A program made the position numbers and the translations under genes. From NCBI GenBank assembly GCA_033064195.1, contig JARBJD010000260.1, forward strand, positions 43,613-107,612: a DNA stretch of 64,000 nt, in the 5' to 3' direction. The notes below the pieces were generated by a model. It searched no databases. It was not told where the DNA came from and saw nothing but the letters and a program-made list of their open reading frames with translations. The stretch comes from Blattamonas nauphoetae. Its lineage: Eukaryota; Preaxostyla; Oxymonadida. This document shows positions 23,401 through 34,797 of this stretch, in pieces; within the stretch, counting starts at the first letter, position 1; every line of letters starts with the position of its first letter.

Positions 23401-26400
23401 GGCATGTGTTTCAGAGTGTTCTCTTCGAACTTAAGGAAAGACGACACCATGAGGAAGCCAAGAATCCCAGTCTGCCAAGGGAGCGTCGTTTCCCCCTCTT
23501 CAGTCTGACAGTATTGGGATTTCGGTCTTGTTGGCGAATTGAACAACGCCACAATCCCTTCGGACGGCTCCAAATGGCACATCACTTGGAACAGTAATTG
23601 TTGGATCAGCACCATCCCATCTTCCATTTCAGGCCGAGTTATCGACTTTGTCGCCTGAATTGGCATGAAGATCGTTTCACGTGTTCTATCACTCCCTCTG
23701 GACACAATCAGTCCATCAAACCCTGACGATGATCCAAATCTCTTTTTCCGAAGAACTTCCGCAAAATATAAATCAGTCTCTCCTCGCTTTGTTTCAGAGA
23801 GTGCCTGTGGAAGTGTCATGTCATGGACGCTTCGGTTCGAGAACTTGGGGAAGGTGAGCATCGGCATTGAAGTGACAATCCTTGTTTTTGTTTCCAGAAC
23901 TGGGGAGTAGCTCGAGAAATGTTTCTTTGTGTTGCTGCGCACGAGTTCGCGATGAAAGGATGTGGTTGCTGTGCTGAACTTGATCGGTGTCGGAAAGTCC
24001 AGAAGGAACGAGATGCAAACAAGATGTGCTTCCAAACATGTCGGCATGTTGTCGATGTGTTTGACTGCTTGGACCTTGCGGAATTCTTCGTAGTCCTTTT
24101 GAGTCGTCAGTCGAGCGATTGCGGAGATCGCTTCCGATCGCATGATTTGTTCCATGAAGGGTGATACAGCCACAAAACAGATTTGTGACTTCATCTTTTC
24201 GATCGCAGCGTGGGTCTTCTTCCCCATCAAAGAATAAACTGCATTTTGATGTGTGCGTGGTTCTTCCTCTTTCTTGTAATCTGAGAGAACTGGAACCAGT
24301 GCGGTCATGTCGTCCCAAGCGGCATCCAGAGTGTTTTCGAACAATATCCGATCAGTATTAAAGCTCATCATTTGGCTGTGGTTCGATTTATCTGAACGCC
24401 ACAATGCATGGTCGTCTTCACTTTTCAGAACTCCATCCCACAAGAACGACAGTCCTCTGTTTGTCCGAACATCTGTCGATGTCAGCCAACGAGGCGACGG
24501 CCCGAAGATCGACGCACGAGTTACGTTTAGACAACTTGCGGTCTGATCAGTGCCAGACTGTTTGGAGTTTACTCCACAAGCTGCCTTCGATAGCAGCTCT
24601 GTCGATGCCCACAGCAGAAGATGAACACCAACCTGTCTGGTCATGAGTGATAAGAATGGCTGGTTTTTGACTTCAAGTGGGTAATATCTGGCCAGGTCAT
24701 CGGGAGAAATCAACAATTCATCACGACGGGAGAAAGTCACGAAGTCCGTTGGTGAGAGTAGAGACAGCGAGTCTTTCATCTTCTGAAGTGTGAAAGTCCC
24801 ATTTTCCAATGCAGCTTCTTCATTTGTCAGTCTCTCTTCAAACTCTTCTCGCTTCAATCCAAAATTCCGCTGCGAAAGCAGACCAGTCATGTTCATGAAG
24901 TCCACAAACGAGCGATGAACAACATCTTCAGGATTCTTATCTTGCATGAATTCAAAGTTGAATTGGTTGACATAGCTTTCATCGTCCATTGGAAGATTGC
25001 CAACCGTGAGGAACCAGAGCAGGTTTCGAGCGAAGAGAGCAATCGACATTCGTTCCAGGCAATCCTGCGATTCGGGATTCATTTGGAGTGTTCGAGGGAG
25101 TTCAAGAGTTCTCAGAGACTCCACATCAAAATCTGGCTTTGTCGCTTCACTGTCCTTTCTGTCGGTTGGTTGATATTTCATTGCGCTCAAATGAGTTGAG
25201 AAGATGGTCAAGTCATTCACAAAATCGGCTGCATTCTCATCGTCATCATCTTCGTCATCAAGAACAGCACGATCACCACGATCAGCACGATGCATCGAGT
25301 ATTCAGCCACACTCTCCAGATGAATCTTGTGTCCTTCGTACACTGCTTCCAACAGCTCCCCAAGTCTTTCGCAGCGAGACATCATTTCGTGTCGTGACAT
25401 TCCGGCGTCGATCAGGAACAAAAGAGTGTTCATCATCGAACGAACAATCGCCAGCCATTTTGGATTGTCAACAGGATTGTGTCCGTTTTCATGAGCAGCG
25501 AAGAAGTCCTTGATGACTTCATTCACATTCGTCAGAATGGACGGTGTCACTGTGTCCAACACTCTTTCTTCAAGTTGCATCTTCCTCGTCTTTGTCTGTT
25601 CGTGATAGTTCACACAATCAGTCTCTGGTGTGTCAATCAGATCAAGGAGTGTCTCAGTTGCTGTTTGGACCCATTCACTCAATCCGGCGTCTCTCACATT
25701 TCGGTAAAACACTCTTTGTCGATCAAAATCCAATTGATCACTCGTTGATTCTGCGCGTTCGGACAGGCCCTTCAGGATCGAGTGGGGAGTCACAAGAATA
25801 TTCATGTTTCGAGCAAGTAAGTCGAAGTAATCCATCAGCAACACGAACGACAGTCGACATTGAACAACATCGATCTCCTTTGTCACAGACTCGAGTCTCG
25901 TCTCCACTGTTTCGTGTTGGAGATCCACAATCGTGCTCAGGAGATTAAATGCGATATGTGCCTTCCTTCTTTTGTTGAAATTCTTATAGGTTTCCTCTGT
26001 GCTCATAAAATTCGTGTCCGTTTGTGAATCGAGGAGATACTGAACCAGTTCGTTCACAATGAACTCCAAGTGTGTTTGGCTTGACCCGTTCTCCTTCGAT
26101 GTGACGAAAAGACTTTTGAGTCTGTTTCGGAGAGCGGTGTCGGAGTCATGAATCGACATCGGGAGATCGAAGAGTGACTGCAGAGTGCTTTTGTGGGAGT
26201 GGAATGGAGGAGGAGCGATGATCATGTCGATCAAAGTGTCGAATAGAGTGTCACACGCTGTGTCGAGTGGATCGATTCTCGCTTTGTCTTCATCGTCTCT
26301 CGCTGTGCCTTCATCGTCTTCGATCCCCTTCTTGATCAACTCCACCTTCTTTCGCAATTCTTGGCGAATCTTGAAATCATCGGTGTCTTTTTCGTTGATG

Positions 26401-28069
26401 TGTTTCTTCAGATTCACAAGTTGTGCGTTGAGTGGGACTGTTGATTTGGATGAGACAGGCAATTCTTGTTCATCAGTCCCGAGAGATTGTAAGATGGAGG
26501 CAGTGAATTGGCGAATTTCAGCTTGGATATTTGGGGGAGGTGGAAGTTTCGCCAGCACTTGGTCAAAAAACCAGTTCGTTTTGGCTGTTTTCAATTCCGC
26601 AACGTTATCGCGTCCAACCTTCGGCAAATCTGGTGTGGAGAACATGAGATCGGATAGCAGTTCGCTGGCGATTTGTGCTGGTGTCACGATTGATGTTTGT
26701 TCCTTATCTCTCTCAGAGGTGATATTGAAATGGCCGAGCCAGACGTGAACCACTTGGTCGAAGCGTTCCTTATCAGTTGTCTTATCTCGAGAGTCAAGGA
26801 TCGAACGATACAGCGACAAGTGAAATGTGTTGAAGTTCTGTGGCCCAAGGTACACACTGATGTAACGAACAATTGATTCTGGAGTGTCTTCCATTTCCGA
26901 AAAGTTTGGTCTTTCGGTTTTCCCTCTCTTTCTATCATCGGTAGAGCTGGAGTTATCTGTCGGAGCGAGGAGACGTGTCAGTTGTTCGATGACTTCCTTC
27001 CATTCAGCTTCTGTTTTTGAGGGGTCTTCCTTTTGTGTGGGGGATGGTTGTGCTGGTGGGGGTCTTTCTTTTGGGAGTCTGCGCGAAAGGACTTCAGCAG
27101 TTCGACGGTACTGTTCCGTTTGCCGAATTGCTCTGTTAAATTGATCAATAACGCATGGAGGATTGGGTGGTGTTCTTGATTCAAGCTTGGATGATCAAGG
27201 AGACGTTTGACAACATTAGTCACGAAATCATCCCATTTTGTTATCAACGGATTTGGGTTCTTAGCGAGATCCTTGATAAGTTGTGCTGCAACTTCTTGCT
27301 CCGACGACATTTTGGGACGCTCCGGTTCGGATGGCAATTGTCTGGCTCTCTCCTCTTTTTCTTCCTCGATTGAGAGGAGAATCTGCTGTTCTTCTTTTCG
27401 GAGTTCCATGTCCTCAGGGGAGAGCAGAGCTAACGGCACGGTTGGGGTGCAGCCCACCATGGCGACAGCATCCTCTGCAAGCGAGAACGTCGGCAGGCGG
27501 AAGATGAAATGGCGAAATGACTTTGAAAGGTTAGTCTTCAATCGATTCGGATCAGGAGAGGTGAAGATGATCGACAGAGTTCTTGGAAGTGGTGTTTGGA
27601 AAGGGAGATTGTCATCATAGATTCGGATGCGTCCGACTGGTTCTTCTCCTTCAAGTTCCCATTCTTCAAACATCATATCTCCATTTTTAACTTCCGCGCT
27701 GATGAATTCTGTGGCTTTATCTCCATCGGTCCCTTTCCGATAGTAGTAGCCGAGTTCAAGCTCAGACAATGCACTCATCAGAATCAGCATCAGCGACGTT
27801 TTGCCAATTCCTTGGTCTCCAGTAATATAGAACACTGCGCCGGGGTGGGAAGAGGGTTGATTGGAGGCGAAATGTCGCAGGATGAACTGCAAAAGATGAT
27901 GGAGGATGGGATTGTATAACATCCTTCTAAAAATGCTTTCTCTCTTCCTCTTCCTTTCCCTCCTCTTCCGCAGTTTCTCTTTCAGTCTCCGGCTTCCATT
28001 CCCGTTCGGCCTTCCTCTTCCGCTCTTTGGTCTGATCCTCTTCCAACACCACTCTCTTTCGTCCTGCAT
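20496..28069 (-). CDS. Giant protein with N-terminal Crinkler/RHS-like P-loop NTPase
   Basis: Two minus-strand frames join across a 26-nt GT-AG intron (27186-27211): the first part 28069-27212 (286 codons) and the second 27185-20496 (2,229 codons and a TAG stop). The join gives WDDFVTNV then LESRTPPN with no frame conflict, about 2,515 aa. The N-terminal unit has Walker A GDQGIGKTSLMLILM after GAVFYI, then RIYDDNLPFQTP, SIIFTSPDPNR and SFRHFIFRLPTFSLAED. This order (P-loop, 'SP' strand, aromatic-rich motif) resembles the NTPase part of Crinkler and trypanosome RHS proteins. I recognise nothing in the remaining ~2,200 residues, which look helical and folded. The true start is unsettled: codons before 28069 are purine-rich with stops, and a further exon could begin at the ATG at 28174-28176. 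The 2,132 codons from 26894 on are open without a break. Confidence 0.7.
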
Positions 28070-28500
28070 CACATCCTTCGCTTCCTCCTCACTCCGAGCC
28101 AGCCATCACCCAGCCACACTCGATGTGTCGCCAGCTCCGATTCTCTCGACCGACTTGGGCTGTCGGAATCGTCCATCGAGTGAGTTCTGTCAAATCGCCG
28201 ATTGTGATTTCCTTCTGGCTCGTTCAGCAGAATCTCGCTCGGTTGAGGATGTGTTGGGTTAGTCTCTGTTGGTTACTTCTTCCTGCCGACGAAAGTCTCC
28301 AGAGTGTGTTGTTTCGCCTCCTTTTTTCATTTTTTTCAATCTTTGAGATCATTGCTGAAAGAATCTGTTTGTGGAATTGTTAATTCAAGGAGAATAAGAC
28401 GATGATTGATATGATCAGCCCCTTTTTTGGTGAGAATCCATTCTCCAGAGAGAATTGACAATTGTCTCCATATTTTTGAAAGTTAACAGCGGTTTCACTG
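28070..28500. other. 5' region of the giant gene
   Basis: Between the last supported codon of the giant P-loop gene and the hairpin near 28.53 kb. A minus-strand ATG at 28174-28176 opens a short frame (MDDSDSPSRSRESELATHR) that could be a first exon, but I could not find a splice path from it to the P-loop exon that avoids a stop. Further upstream the sequence is T-rich and non-coding. Confidence 0.35.
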
Positions 28501-28514
28501 CTCTTCTTACCAAA

Positions 28515-28620
28515 TTGTATATACTGGCGTGACCGAGCCTTTTGGCTCAGTCGGTGTCACCCCACTTTTCTTCAAAGGGTCAGATCAATACTTCACTCAG
28601 AAAAAAGGTTAAAACCATTC
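28515..28620 (+). ncRNA. Candidate pol III-type RNA or tRNA-derived hairpin
   Basis: After a TATATA at ~28518 comes a hairpin made by CCGAGCC, a TTTT loop and GGCTCAG. The stretch TGGCTCAGTCGG (28544-28555 by eye) matches the pol III A-box consensus at every position. About 55 nt on is GGTTAAAACC, a weak B-box likeness. There is no clear T-run terminator at the expected place and no tRNA cloverleaf. It may be a degraded tRNA-derived element or chance. It is not U2 snRNA although the GCCTTTTGGCT loop looks similar: the branch-site recognition sequence is absent. Confidence 0.2.
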
Positions 28621-28689
28621 CAACAATACCTTGATCGACACTAAACCATGAGTAAGTTGATTAAACTGTCAGAACGTTCAATACAGCTG

Positions 28690-29450
28690 TGATCTACCCC
28701 GAGTCGACAATCGTACCCATCCGAAGTCTTCAATGATGCAAACTCCATTTCAATACCGACTACTTCGATGCAAGTCTATTTTGGATTTGGGACAGCAACT
28801 GTTGATTCTATGAAACGGACGGTAAAGCCCTTCACACTTGACACAACAAAATGCATCAAATGTGGAAAATGAACAACCACATGCCCAATCTCAGCCATCA
28901 CAATGTCGTCAAAAGGAGGAAAAGTGAAAATCGACGAGATAGAAGATGGTTTCCCACGTCGAGATCCTGATCAGTGCGTCCTCTGTTGTCGTTGTTCTGT
29001 CACTCCGGCTTCCGGTTCTTGGGTCTTGCCAAATTGAGGTAAGGTTAGATCGTCGGTGTTTTGCGAATTTAGGTTAATGATGAAGGGAAACAAGTTACGA
29101 AAATGAGATAGGAGAAACAAGGGACAGTATTTGAAGTGAAAGCTGTTGTGAGGTCTGAATTTGGGGATGATCAGAGTGAATTATGGGTTCGCAAGGCACA
29201 GTTCTCACCAACTATAGCTGAACACCGATCACTAAATCATTGATTCAATTTGAGAAGTTCTGAACTGCAGTTTTGTGAAGTGGAGAAAAACTGAAATGGA
29301 GTTAAATAAATGTATTGTCTGATCGCACCCTTTATTCCTTGTTACAAGACCCAAGAACCGGAAGTCGGAGTGACAGTTGTAAAGTCTGTTCCAAAGGAGC
29401 AATCGGCATAAAGCACTGTCATACCGATCTCAGATCATGTATGTCCACAA
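28690..29450 (+). pseudogene. Decayed 2x[4Fe-4S] ferredoxin-domain gene, split by an insertion
   Basis: A plus-strand frame reads TTKCIKCGK, then a TGA, then TTTCPISAIT. That is the Cys-x2-Cys-x2-Cys-x3-Cys-Pro motif with the third Cys codon changed to TGA. The second motif starts DQCVLCCRC at 28970-28996 and is cut by the 380-bp element. On the far side the sequence continues as CKVCSKGAIGIKHCH. If the element and one copy of a 2-bp repeat (TT) are left out, the second motif regains Cys-x2-Cys-x2-Cys-x3-Cys-Ser. Ahead of the first motif is MQVYFGFGTATVDSMKRTVK, perhaps the end of a flavodoxin-like part as in EFR1-type proteins, which I cannot confirm. Ferredoxins of this kind are common in anaerobes. 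A host gene, disabled by at least a stop and an insertion. Confidence 0.55.
28997..29376. mobile_element. 380-bp MITE-like element with 32-bp inverted repeats
   Basis: The ends are inverted copies of 32 nt with one mismatch: left 28997-29028 begins CTGTCACTCCGGCTTCCGGT and right 29345-29376 ends CCGGAAGTCGGAGTGACAG. There is no transposase inside, so it is non-autonomous. The flanks share TT on both sides, and removing one copy restores a canonical ferredoxin motif in the host sequence, which supports these boundaries. A 4-bp TTGT repeat is an alternative reading of the target duplication. The superfamily is not known. Confidence 0.65.
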
Positions 29451-30525
29451 TCCTCATCGCACCTGATTCCGCTGACTTAAGAAAACATCGTCATCTGCAC
29501 CAGCCAAGAAACAATCAATTGCGACGAAGACTTCTGTTGCTCCGAAGGGTGTGATTATGAGACCATTCCCGCCTTCGCTTCTCACCACTACCAACAACGT
29601 GCTCGTTGGAGTTCGACTTTATTTTCAACCTTTTCTCCCTCTTCCCGCCTTCTGTGTTTGTGCTTCCTCTCTTCTCCTTCTCTGACTGTTCTGGGATATC
29701 CTCTACCACAGCCTCATCCCCGCCCACTTCAATCTGCTGACTCAGATCTTCATTCCACAATACGTTTTCATTCATCTCCATCTTCTGCACAGATCAGCTC
29801 CTTGAAGTATGCATCTTCCAGATTCTCTTTCGCATATCCAATCCGACTCAGCTGCGGACATCCATGCGCAGGCTTCTGATTTGATCCCAGTGATCCCAGT
29901 CGGATCTGATCCCACTAAATACCTACAATACCATTTCGTTTCTTTCATTTCAAAAAAGTCTTCTTATATATGATATTTGAATGGAAAAAAAAGTAAAAAG
30001 GAAAATGGTCACTTCATAGATCATGAAAATGCAAACTTTGGGTGCTGCTGTTTCAGTTTGTTCTACAACAATAATTATAAAAACAAGTCGATAATGCGTT
30101 ATTATGTCTTCTTTGATGGTTTTTTCTCACTGACAAAAGTCAATGAAGGGAATACATCGAAAAAAGAAGTGTTGGTGATTGTGATCGTGCGTGTTTTTGG
30201 GAAATAAGAGCTGTCTGAAATATTGAAGAGCATTATGTGAAAACAAGAAGTGAATTGAACATGATTAATGAAGTGATAATGAGAAAATCTCAAAGGAAAA
30301 GAGTTGAAATATGATCTCAGTACAAATTTAGGCACTGACATCAATTGATCCCAGTTTTACCTATTTTGATGGGACTACTCAGATGCCTGTCCATGCGCCT
30401 TCAGCTTACTCAGTTCATCCTTTCCTTGCTCGATCAAATGTCTCAAAATTTTTCAAAACCCACACTGGTTTCACTGCATTATCGGTACTGATACAATCAA
30501 AAATTTGTCAATAAAGTCAAACAAC
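29451..30525. other. Non-coding stretch
   Basis: No frame longer than about 90 codons looks coding. 29880-29915 has a short GATCCCAGT repeat. 29950-30330 is AT-rich and may hold the 3' region of the 274-aa gene to its right. I see no RNA gene here. Confidence 0.4.
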
Positions 30526-31379
30526 TCAAAACTCTCCATGTCTGAGTAGGTCCTCATACTCTTCACGTCGAATGGGTGTCCTGAGTGGGACATTTTCTCC
30601 ATGAATGACTGTTTTTGAACGAGTCCTTTCTGTTTTTCCATCTTCCGAGTTCTGATTCTCGTCAATCACATACAATTCCATATGTTGACGTGGTTTGCGA
30701 ATTCTTTTCGGTTTCTGTTCCTCATTTTCAGAAGTTTGTTTGGTGCTTCTTGAACGCCGAATTGGCACGATTGGTTCATATTCAACTTCTTTGTATTCCC
30801 TATCCTGAAGGAGAAAATGAAAATTAGGGAAACCATGATCTGCATTTCATCCTTGAGCATCTGTTTGCACGATTTTTCTGTCAAGGCTGAAAATCGCTCG
30901 GTCCATTTCTTGATCTTCAGAGGAGAGGACCCTTGCCTTTTGGATAGTATCTGTTCTTGCCACTTTTTGACTTCAAAGGTCTGGATCACCTTCATAAAGT
31001 GATATTTCAGTTCGTTCCACTCTTGAATGTCGATCGAGGCTGAGGTACTAGCAAAAAGCTGTTTGTTGTCTATTCTAAAGCAGAGATACCTTGACACACC
31101 ATCAAATTCGAGTTGGGGAACTTCAGCAGGGAAGGTTGGTTCAAGGTGGATGTAATCAATGGGTCTTGATGAGCGTGTCGCGTTCTCGTTTCTAAAATAT
31201 GAAATAAAGTCTGAGATTGATGTCAGTGTCGTTTCGGGGGGAGATTGTTTCAGAGTCCGAACCATCGCACCAAACTCCGCATCACAAATGTTCTTTCCGT
31301 GATGCTCAAAGTAGAAGAGGACGGTTGCAGATACTGACGGATCAAGTGTTGGTAGCAGGCCTTTCCAAAAAGTCTCCAT
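30526..31379 (-). CDS. Hypothetical protein, 274 aa, two exons
   Basis: Starts at the ATG at 31377-31379 (METFWKGLLPTLDPSVSATV). Exon 1 runs to 30834, a 29-nt intron follows (30805-30833, GTTTCC...TTCAG) and exon 2 runs from 30804 to the TGA at 30526-30528. The join reads LKDEMQIM then DREYKEVEYEPIVPIRRS. The first ~185 residues look folded and mixed alpha/beta, with WNELKYHFMKVIQTFEVKKW near residue 125. The last ~90 are charged, Arg/Lys/Glu-rich and probably disordered. No family is recognised. The 29-nt intron is only visible because both flanking frames look like protein. Confidence 0.6.
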
Positions 31380-31587
31380 AATTTGCGCGAGATCCGGTTA
31401 CGATCTCCAAATATCGAAAACAGGGATGAAAAGTGGTGGTGATTTATCAGGAATCAAGTGAAGTGACTTAAACCCTCATTCTGTCCCTTTCTAAATCAGT
31501 GCACGGGAAAGAAAAAATGACAGGATTGATCGAGTTTATCTTGTGAAAATTGACATAAATCGAGAGCAAAATCTACTTAATACAAAA

Positions 31588-32400
31588 ATGATCAGTTTTC
31601 TCCTCTTTTTCTCAATTTTCGAAGGAAGCCTCTTTGCATTCAACTCATCCATCTCCATTGATGTCTTCCTCGTCACTAATTCACTTTAGTCGTGTGTAAA
31701 CCACTTTTCTTCTCCATCGACCACCTTCCTAATCAAATAGCCTGGTTTTTCGATTCTGGCAAAGTATCCCTTCAAGGAATTCACGATCAGAAAACAACAA
31801 TCGTTCGAAGCATTCCTCCAGTGTTGAGTCTGGCCTTCACCTCGACTTCAAACATCAATATGTCGAACATGGTGTCCCATTCAATAAGACACCGTTCTGA
31901 ATGCATTCAGACAACCTCATCTCTGATCCGTGAATCTCAACGCCATATCCTGAATCGCTGGGCAATTAAACATCAACTGTGGCCAACCAGTTTTGTTGTG
32001 TATTCTTTAAAAACTTGGTGTCACAAGCTATCGGAACGATTATCGGTACTACCGCAATCCCAACCCTCATCTCACAATTGGACAATGTCTGGAGAGAATG
32101 GATTGCACCACCACGTTCATACCATACAACAACACATTCCCATCATTTTTCAGCTTTATCTTCTGTACAAACCCATACATACTCGTCCAAGGTCCCCACA
32201 ACTCATCGGATTTCTACTTCATTCTTCACCGGAGTTTTCTTCTGCGATTGAAGTGATGAATCGGACACCGGATCTTTTACATCGTTCTTTAGTGGAGAAA
32301 CCCATTTCTCATGTGGAAATACCTGTATTCTCACCCAAAGTCACCGAAGCGGATTCTGATCCGTGGTCATTCGTTTCTGGCTGAAAGCATGATGAATATT
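31588..32400 (+). CDS. Probable secreted protein, intron-rich or decaying (approximate)
   Basis: From the ATG at 31588-31590 the frame gives MISFLLFFSIFEGSLFAFNS, a good signal peptide. It continues to SISID at 31662, where a 27-nt GT-AG segment (31663-31689) could be removed. Protein-like text then continues in other frames: WFFDSGKVSLQGIHDQKTTI at about 31740-31800, then NPHLTIGQCLERMDCTTTF at about 32060-32110 in a different frame. Either several tiny introns interrupt one secreted protein or this is a decaying gene. I do not recognise the family and give outer limits only. Confidence 0.35.
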
Positions 32401-34324
32401 CCACCAATGCATAAACATCGTTGGATACTACCCTCGGAACCACGCCAACACTGGAACAACAAAACAAACGGAATCGACAGCTGATCTTCGACCGAATGTA
32501 CAACTCGCTGGTGGACGCATACCACAACAATCATCCAACACGACATCAGACCGATCTGACTCCTTCATAAATCTCCACTCGTCGCAGGTTGCACAGAAAC
32601 GCTGCTTGCACACAATCAACACAGCCATCGAGGAGCGGAGGAGATGAGAGAAAGAAGCGCACATGATAGTGAAAGAGGCAGGGGAGAACGGACAAGCTTC
32701 TGAGTCGGTTTCGAGATTGCTACGAAGGAGAAAGGCTGAAATGGAAATCGGATTCTGCCCTTCATTACCGACGTGGAGAAGGACGAGCTAGACAAGGAGA
32801 ACCAGCTTGGGACTGGGAGATAGTCAGACTCATCGGTCGAATCGGCACAAACCACAAATACCCTCACTTCCACAGCATCGCCTCGCCACTCTCATCATTT
32901 ATCGCTCGCCCCAGTCCAACTTCAACGAATTCGGCCGCACTACAGATGATCGTGCGAATGAGGGTGTTGCAACGAAGGAAGAGATTATACGAACGGAGGA
33001 CGAGAACAAGCGAGATGAGGAAGAGGGCAAGCGAACGAAGGAAGAGGACAAGCGAACGAAGGAAGAGGACAAGCGAACGAAGGAGGAGGACAAGCGAACG
33101 AAGGAGGAGGACAAGCGAACGAAGGAACAGGACATGCGAACGAAGGAGGAGGACAAGCGAACGAAGGAGGAGGACAAGCGATCGAAGGAAGAGGACAAGC
33201 GAACGAAGGAAGAGGACAAGCGAACGAAGGAACAGGACAAGCGAACGAAGGAAGAGGACAAGCGAACGAAGGAAGAGGACAAGCGAACGAAGGAAGAGGA
33301 CAAGCGAACGAAGGAAGAGGACAAGCGAACGAAGGAAGAGGACAAGCGAACGAAGGAGGAGGACAAGCGAACGAAGGAAGAGGACAAGCGAACGAAGGAA
33401 GAGGACAAGCGAACGAAGGAAGAGGACAAGCGAACGAAGGAAGAGGACAAGCGAACGAAGGAAGAGGACAAGCGAACGAAGGAAGAGGACAAGCGAACGA
33501 AGGGAGAGGACAAGCGAACGAAGGAAGAGGACAAGCGAACGAAGGAAGAGGACAAGCGAACGAAGGAGGAGGACACGCGAACGAAGGAGGAGGACAAGCG
33601 AACGAAGGACGAGAACAAGCGAGATGAGGAAGAGGACAAGCGAACGAAGGAAGAGGACAAGCGAACGAAGGAAGAGGACAAGCGAACGAAGGACGAGAAC
33701 AAGCGAGATGAGGAAGAGGACAAGCGAACGAAGGAAGAGGACAAGCGAACGAAGGAAGAGGACAAGCGAACGAAGGAAGAGGACAAGCGAACGAAGGGAG
33801 AGGACAAGCGAACGAAGGAAGAGGACAAGCAAGCAGAAGAAAGCAACAAACTATTAGAATACGAGAACAAACGATCGGACCATTTCTCGAACCACTGCCG
33901 TACAGAGCAACTACTATCAATTCCAAAACTCCTTATCCTAACTCCACACCACACCGAAGTAGAAGTTTCGATTGCGAAAGCGACACATCAGTTGCTACTC
34001 CTGTCGTCTGGAGATGCATTGCACTGCCCGACCTGCACGTCCTCGAGCTCTCCTTCCTCGCTCGACACCTAACAGCTACTGGACATCGTCCTCGATAGCT
34101 CACTCCTCTTCGACCCAGCTTCGCTGAAGGTCAGTGCTGATCCGATCGTCCCAGTGGATGTGGGGAAAGACAACTCGAACACGCCCTTAAATCGGAAGCG
34201 AACAGCATCTCAACAATCCAATTTAACGTTCCATTTGGGATACTCGTCACCACCGCGATTCACGGGCTCTTCCAAGCTGAGCAGGCCATCGGATGGGAAG
34301 ATCGGATCAAAAGAACTGTCATAG
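32400..34324 (+). CDS. Unresolved gene around a 21-bp minisatellite (approximate)
   Basis: Protein-like segments lie on both sides of the minisatellite. Before it, near 32440-32570, is QNKRNRQLIFDRMYNSLVDA. After it, one frame reads IGPFLEPLPYRATTINSKTP and ends VVWRCIALPDLH at 34038. A 37-nt GT-AG intron (34039-34075) then joins to LLDIVLDSSLLFDPASLKVS and on to a TAG at 34322-34324. The frame through the repeat itself is not settled: the KRTKEED frame joins a different downstream frame from the one above. It is therefore an intron-rich gene or a decayed one. No family is recognised. Confidence 0.35.
33020..33832 (+). repeat. 21-bp minisatellite, about 38 copies
   Basis: Nearly perfect tandem copies of a 21-bp unit (AAGGAAGAGGACAAGCGAAC plus G). 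The length is a multiple of three, so every frame repeats: KRTKEED on the plus strand, with ERRKRTS and ANEGRGQ in the other two. Two units near 33620 and 33700 carry the variant GACGAGAACAAGCGAGATGA. The array lies inside the unresolved 32.4-34.3 kb gene. If translated as KRTKEED it would form a highly charged, helix-prone tract. Confidence 0.9.
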
Positions 34325-34797
34325 CGACAAGACACATCCACCCCGTCCTCAATCAAGGGAAGCTAGAAGGAAGAAAAGTAGATGACAGACTTTATGCTTG
34401 TCCTCTCTTGCCATCGAATGCTCTTTGAGTTTCTTTTGATGTTGATTGAATTCACATTGTTTTTCTCCAACGCTTTTTCCTCATCTCAAGTTGTATGAAT
34501 TTTGATTGAAATGCCGTATTTCAGACATTCTCTCTGGAACGATGAGTATCGACTTAAAATCGAGAAGTATGGTCGGATCTCATCTTCGAACAACTGAAAC
34601 AAGTCATCCACACAGCATATCATGTGTCGCAGTAGAGAGATGTGCATCACCGAGCACTTGATTTCACAAAAATAACAGTCGTTGGACGCCAATTTCCTCA
34701 CAGTTCGTTACTTAAGTTTCATGACATCTTCACGCATTTTTTACTCTTTCTTCACTAAATCTTCCTTCTCATCATTCGATCTTTTCTCGCAGCATAG
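34325..34797. other. Spacer without clear content
   Basis: About 470 bp, AT-rich towards 34420-34520. No coding-like segment was found. The right end is a T/C-rich tract ending TAG at 34797, which I read as the end of an intron feeding the next gene. Confidence 0.35.

Noticed and set aside
27186-27211. Frameshift splitting the giant gene into two genes
   Set aside because: A 26-nt GT-AG intron, the same length as the one at 46956-46981, restores the frame, so a split or error is not needed.
28530-28560. U2 snRNA
   Set aside because: The loop GCCTTTTGGCT resembles U2 stem-loop I, but the branch-site recognition GTAGTA and the rest of U2 are absent.
32899-33954. Long minus-strand and alternative plus-strand frames across the 21-bp repeat
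   Set aside because: A 21-bp unit without stops keeps all six frames open; length there is no evidence of coding.
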